From: Micropterix aruncella
Taxonomy: Eukaryota > Arthropoda > Insecta > Lepidoptera > Micropterigidae
Length of the DNA: 64,000 nucleotides
Direction: 5' to 3'
NCBI GenBank assembly: GCA_944548615.1
Contig: OX155957.1
Coordinates: 21,496,035-21,560,034, forward strand
Made by a program: the position numbers and the translations under genes. This document shows, piece by piece, positions 60,127 to 64,000 of the stretch. How positions within the stretch are numbered: position 1 is the stretch's first letter; every line of letters begins with the position of its first letter. Below the pieces are notes generated by a model, which searched no databases, was not told the origin of the DNA, and saw only the letters and a list, made by a program, of their open reading frames with translations.

Positions 60127-61564
60127 TATATATCGCTCATTTGGTGCAACAATGACGTAAATACCCTTTTTTCAAATTCAAGTTAAATAGGTACCTATGT
60201 CAAAATGTGTGGAAAGACTATTTACATCGGGAGAAACATCGACAGAATTGAATTTGTGGTGATTTGCCGCGAGATGGCGCGAGTGTCATTGTTGAATTGA
60301 GTAAAATGGCGCTATTTCTGTTGCTACAACGCTGGACGTCGCTGGATGGCCAGTTGCGCGGGGCGCTCCTGGGCGCTCCCATCAGTGGGCGCTCCCTCAG
60401 TGGGCGCTCCCTCAGTGGGCGCTCCCTCAGTGGGCGCTCCGCTGAGTGTCGTTGTGTTTTGGAGCTACAACGACGTAAAAATATTTATGACATTTAATTC
60501 GATAATTTTTGGTGCAACAATGACGTAATTGAGCAATTGCGGCGTTGTTACTCCAAAAATCAATAAGTTCTTGGTGAAACAATGATAAAATTGCGTAATT
60601 ACGTCAATGTTTGTCCAAGTAAGGTACCTTCTTAGTGAAACAACGACGGAATTTTGTAAATATGTCATTGTAGCTCTAAAAATGGTATTTTTTTAATTGT
60701 TCATTGACGAAATTGAGTAATTACGATAATTGGAGTGAAGCTGAAATAAAGAAAATAAAAAAAACAAAGATCGACTAGTCATCGAATAACTAAGGCTATA
60801 CGAGTTATTAATGTGGTTCTAGCGTATAGGGTACCCTACTTCAAAAAGAGAAATTCCCGCAAACAAGAAAAATGATTTAAAAGAACTGTTACTAAAAAAC
60901 ATTGTTCCTCGGTATTACTCTGCTTTTTATGAAAGTATTTTCTAAAGGATTTTTTTTCCTATTGCTCAAGTATTTTTCACACTTATGCGTATACTGGCGC
61001 TTAATTAAAAGTAGGTAATAAGTATTTATTGTGATATAGTAGTGATTTTGTGCTAATAAGTAGTGATTTTGTGCCAATAAGACAAATTGTGATCATAGTT
61101 CAGTATTATGTAAGATGTTTCTTGTTTTCTATTGAACATAATATATACCTACATGGTTGTTACTAAGTTACTTTATTAAACATTCATAAATAAATGTTTT
61201 CCGTTGAGTAATTCAATTATTTAGTTTTAGTTTGTCACAAATGCAAAATTTCCTAGCGAACGCGTTATTTTTTATATTGAATTCTGAAGCAACAGTGACG
61301 TATTTACTGATGCCTTCTTTTTTAAAGTCTATAATCCAGGTTATGTATAATGTACCGAGTAGATTGGGACTATAATATAAACTACACATATTGAACTTAT
61401 ATGTAAAATCACGACGATTGTAATAAGTCCCTTCATAATACCATTGATTACACTATAAAATCAATGATAATACCATACCTTCCATATGAATCTTTGATTG
61501 GCTCTCCTGTAAAATTACCAAAAGTGTAATTACCTCATTGTTGCATCAAATGAGCGATATATAT
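60127..61564. mobile_element. TIR element with TGACGTAA repeats and a 15-bp minisatellite
   Basis: Left end TATATATCGCTCATTTGGTG-CAACAATGACGTAA (60127-60160); right end is its inverse with two mismatches (61531-61564). The CAACAATGACGTAA-type phrase recurs inside at about 60514, 60573, 60640 and 61291, partly degenerate. No transposase frame. The outer TATATA makes the target duplication hard to define. Confidence 0.65.
60361..60448 (+). repeat. 15-bp minisatellite GGGCGCTCCCTCAGT
   Basis: Units at 60387, 60402, 60417 and 60432 with degenerate flanking units, inside the TIR element. Reads as a repeating GRSLS pentapeptide on the plus strand, an arithmetical result of the period. Confidence 0.85.
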
Positions 61565-61569
61565 ATACA

Positions 61570-63230
61570 CACTTTCATATCAATTCCAACCTGAAATTCA
61601 TTATGATTATAGGAATGGCTTACTGTAGGAAGTAGGTATACCATTCAACAAAACATAAAGTAAAAAACTCAAATACAACATCATTATTTTATTCATTCGG
61701 TTATAATTACATGTCTACTTAATCGTTTTGACAATTTCTTCTTTATTATCCGATGACTTATATTGGTAATAACATCACATTTCTAGAGTCTATACATATC
61801 CATGTTTACAAATTTTACTTCTTTTCGAAAGTTGCACTTTATAAGAAATAATTAATCTCACTTATTGGCTAAACAAATTGAATTTGATTCGCTCAAGAAA
61901 GAACAAGTTTGTTTTAATAAAAAAATTGCATTATATAGCAATACTTTCACTTAAGCACATAGCGATGCAGCTTCTCAGTGGCGCTAAACAATTTACCATT
62001 AACGCACCTAATTTTTAAAAAAACGAATGGAAGAAATTATACTATAATTTTTAAAAAGAAAGTAACAAATTAACGGTTGAGTTGCACAAACACTACCTTA
62101 TTTATGGCATCATGAAAAAAACAACATAAAATTAACCGCCCTTTTAACTTTAAATTATTTCTTTTAATATAAAGACGTACATATTTATATTTGGTAAATG
62201 AAAATTAAGACTTCTTATTTTATTTACATCACTATGCGATTTAAAAATATCAATAAAAAAAGAAATTAATCACCCTATTTAAACTTCATTTGATATTGAG
62301 CATCAAATCGAGGATAATGAATATAAAATGGGGGTTTTAAAAAGATAATCATTCAAACATCACTCTTTTACACATACATACATACGAAAATACGTTTTTT
62401 TCTTTAGCAAAATATATTTATTTTATTTTATTATGTTGCCGTATTTTTATGAGCTCTATATTATTGTATTTTTATTAGCTCTATATTATTTCACTCATTC
62501 TTATTTTTAAAAATATAATCAAAAACTCGATTTGATGATTAATATCTAAGTACCATCGAAATTGACCAATTTCAGGATGAGGCTTTATATTCAGTGAGCC
62601 AGTAACCATTTTTGCAGCGTGAAATGGCATACGTGTCGCTCACTCTTAGACTATTACGATTAACTCGCTTTAGTAGCATCGGCAGCACAATGGCGCTATA
62701 TCATAATCAGTCTCTTAGCGAGAGAAAATATTTAAGCACCGTATAACGTTTCCTAAGTACAGAGACAACGAATTAAGTCGCGAAAGGCCAACTCTGTGAA
62801 ACCGCCTTCAATAAGCAATTTTATTAACTACGTTTAAAGTAACTACTATTCATTTATAAAACGGCAGACTTAATTTTCTATATTTTTCGTGATAATATTT
62901 AGTCATCGCGCTGCCGATGTTGAAAATGAAATATTGTCCTCTCAGACCTGGTTTTTTTTTCAGGGGCTGCACGGCGACCAATTTTTATCCTCATTTTTTA
63001 TTGTTTTTCTCATAGGAATGACTTGCAGTGAAAAGATGACTGAACATTAAATAGCTAGTTAGGCTGCAGACGCATTGCATACGCATACAATAGGGCACAT
63101 GAATTGATTGGGAATCCACTACTTCATACCACAAATCATACAGTTACTAAAGTTGTTGTTAATTGGCCTAATGCCATTTACAGAAAAGAAAATAACATGG
63201 TATAGTTTGGCAACAATGGCAGGGACGGAG
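61570..63230. other. No gene recognised
   Basis: AT-rich with long stretches lacking open frames. No splice-like or RNA structure I can support. Confidence 0.35.
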
Positions 63231-63264
63231 AAAATGGAACTGATGCGACCAAATTTCCGCTATA

Positions 63265-63500
63265 TAATTTATCTGGACCCATGGTTTACGGCTGTGGGGC
63301 ACAGCAGCCAATTATATATAGAGATCTTCCAGCGGATCGAATATAAGATGCTGACAATTATAGTTGACGCACCAAGGTACATCACGAACGATCTACTACA
63401 TCATGACCTCAAAATCCCAACTGCGAAGCAGAAAATTAAAACTAAAACAGTATCCTACCGCATCACCCACATCAACTAGCTTCAAAGCTCATGAAAAATG
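63265..63500 (+). pseudogene. Jockey-like LINE ORF2 fragment
   Basis: The frame of 63108-63479 contains SQLYIEIFQRIEYKMLTIIV then DAPRYITNDLLHHDLKIPTA, the stretch after the RT palm in Jockey-like elements ('I-x-x-x-Q-x-x-x-K-x-LR-x-I-x-x-APWY-x-x-N-x-x-x-H-x-DL-x-I-x-x-V'). No RT core upstream and a stop soon after, so a short relic. Confidence 0.65.
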
Positions 63501-63691
63501 AGGCTTTTCGGAGAGCGCCCCAAGAGAGCGCCCCAAGACTTTATCACTGAGACGCCGTTAACACAATTTATGACGATTTTCAAAGAGAGTTATCTCAAAA
63601 ACAACATCTCATTGAATAGTAAAGTACCTAGTCGAACAACAATATATCGCTGATATTTAGAACCATGTTTAGAACTGTACCATTTACAGAT

Positions 63692-64000
63692 CGATTTTTT
63701 TTTTTTTTTTTATTATTATATCCTGCTTGACATAGCAATCTGTTTTTCAACATTTAACTGCTCCCTTGTCTGATCACTGTCTGTGTCTATATATTTTGTT
63801 TATTGAGCAGCGAGGGAGGGATTGTTTATTGACCACTCTCGCTTTTCTTTGAGGAATCGGTTTATAAGGCTCGGAACACTGTTCCTCCTCAGTCTTGTGT
63901 GAGTAAAACTTCCAGATCCTGTCAGTTTGGCAGCCAGAGCATAGTTTCTGCTGGCTATTTTGGCTACGAGAGGCAATCTCTTATTTAACCATGTTGAATT
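63692..64000 (-). mobile_element. 3' end of a minus-strand retroelement, running off the window
   Basis: A T run at 63692-63711 is a poly(A) tail on the minus strand. Upstream of it (towards 64000) one minus frame is open over about 50 codons (WLNKRLPLVAKIASRNYALA ... LRRNSVPSLINRFLKE) before a stop. I do not recognise the family; the body lies outside the window. Confidence 0.4.

Overview
This window reads as AT-rich, repeat-saturated DNA from an insect nuclear genome, most likely a moth or butterfly. The evidence is the set of mobile elements: several Helitron-type elements with TC...CTAG ends and a short 3' hairpin, many of the 'TCCTACTAATATTATAA...' type I associate with Lepidoptera; CR1/L2-, R1-, RTE- and restriction-endonuclease-type non-LTR retrotransposons; pogo-, mariner/Tc1- and hAT-type DNA transposons; and interspersed TTAGG repeats. 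I see no convincing host gene, no tRNA or rRNA gene, no CRISPR array and no LTR retrotransposon. The species assignment is inference.

Layout. 1-3880: degraded sequence with an antisense reverse-transcriptase (RT) relic at about 1.0-1.26 kb and a roughly 120-bp tandem repeat at 2.1-2.5 kb. 3882-13248: a nested stack. A roughly 350-bp dispersed repeat is split by a truncated LINE (4036-4740) and by a pogo-like transposon (4891-13199, TA target duplication). The transposon is in turn split by an apparently complete, two-ORF CR1/L2-type retrotransposon (about 6384-11626). 13.3-25 kb: foldback repeats, LINE scraps, a tRNA-derived SINE-like head, an R1-clade retrotransposon inserted in a TG microsatellite with a 16-bp target duplication (16473-18637), and a GC-rich repeat. 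25.7-26.9 kb: an RTE-type fragment. 27.9-30.1 kb and 42.4 kb: Helitrons. 30.4-37.8 kb: hAT and other MITE-like repeats and a Tc1/mariner-superfamily transposase broken by one frameshift (34272-35599). 38-43.6 kb: a GC-rich repeat family in large inverted arrangements, a 39-bp GC palindrome, and a PIF/Harbinger-like MITE with TAA duplication. 44.7-51 kb: more repeats, including a foldback element built of 15-bp minisatellite arms, and Helitrons. 51.4-54.2 kb: two nearly identical, 5'-truncated retrotransposon copies with a restriction-like endonuclease, head to tail inside another copy of the dispersed repeat. 54.3-64 kb: a 23-bp perfect palindrome, another GC-rich repeat, hAT and mariner relics, a TIR element with internal minisatellite, and two LINE ends.

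The genes do not form a pathway. Each coding stretch is a mobile-element protein acting on its own element's DNA or RNA, and the non-autonomous repeats depend on such proteins supplied elsewhere. The most informative single observation is at the ORF1/ORF2 junction of the CR1/L2-type element. A canonical A_AAA_AAC heptamer lies in the ORF1 frame, the -1 frame runs open into ORF2, and the first ATG of ORF2 lies just downstream of a conserved endonuclease Asn. This predicts -1 ribosomal frameshifting, not ordinary initiation of ORF2.
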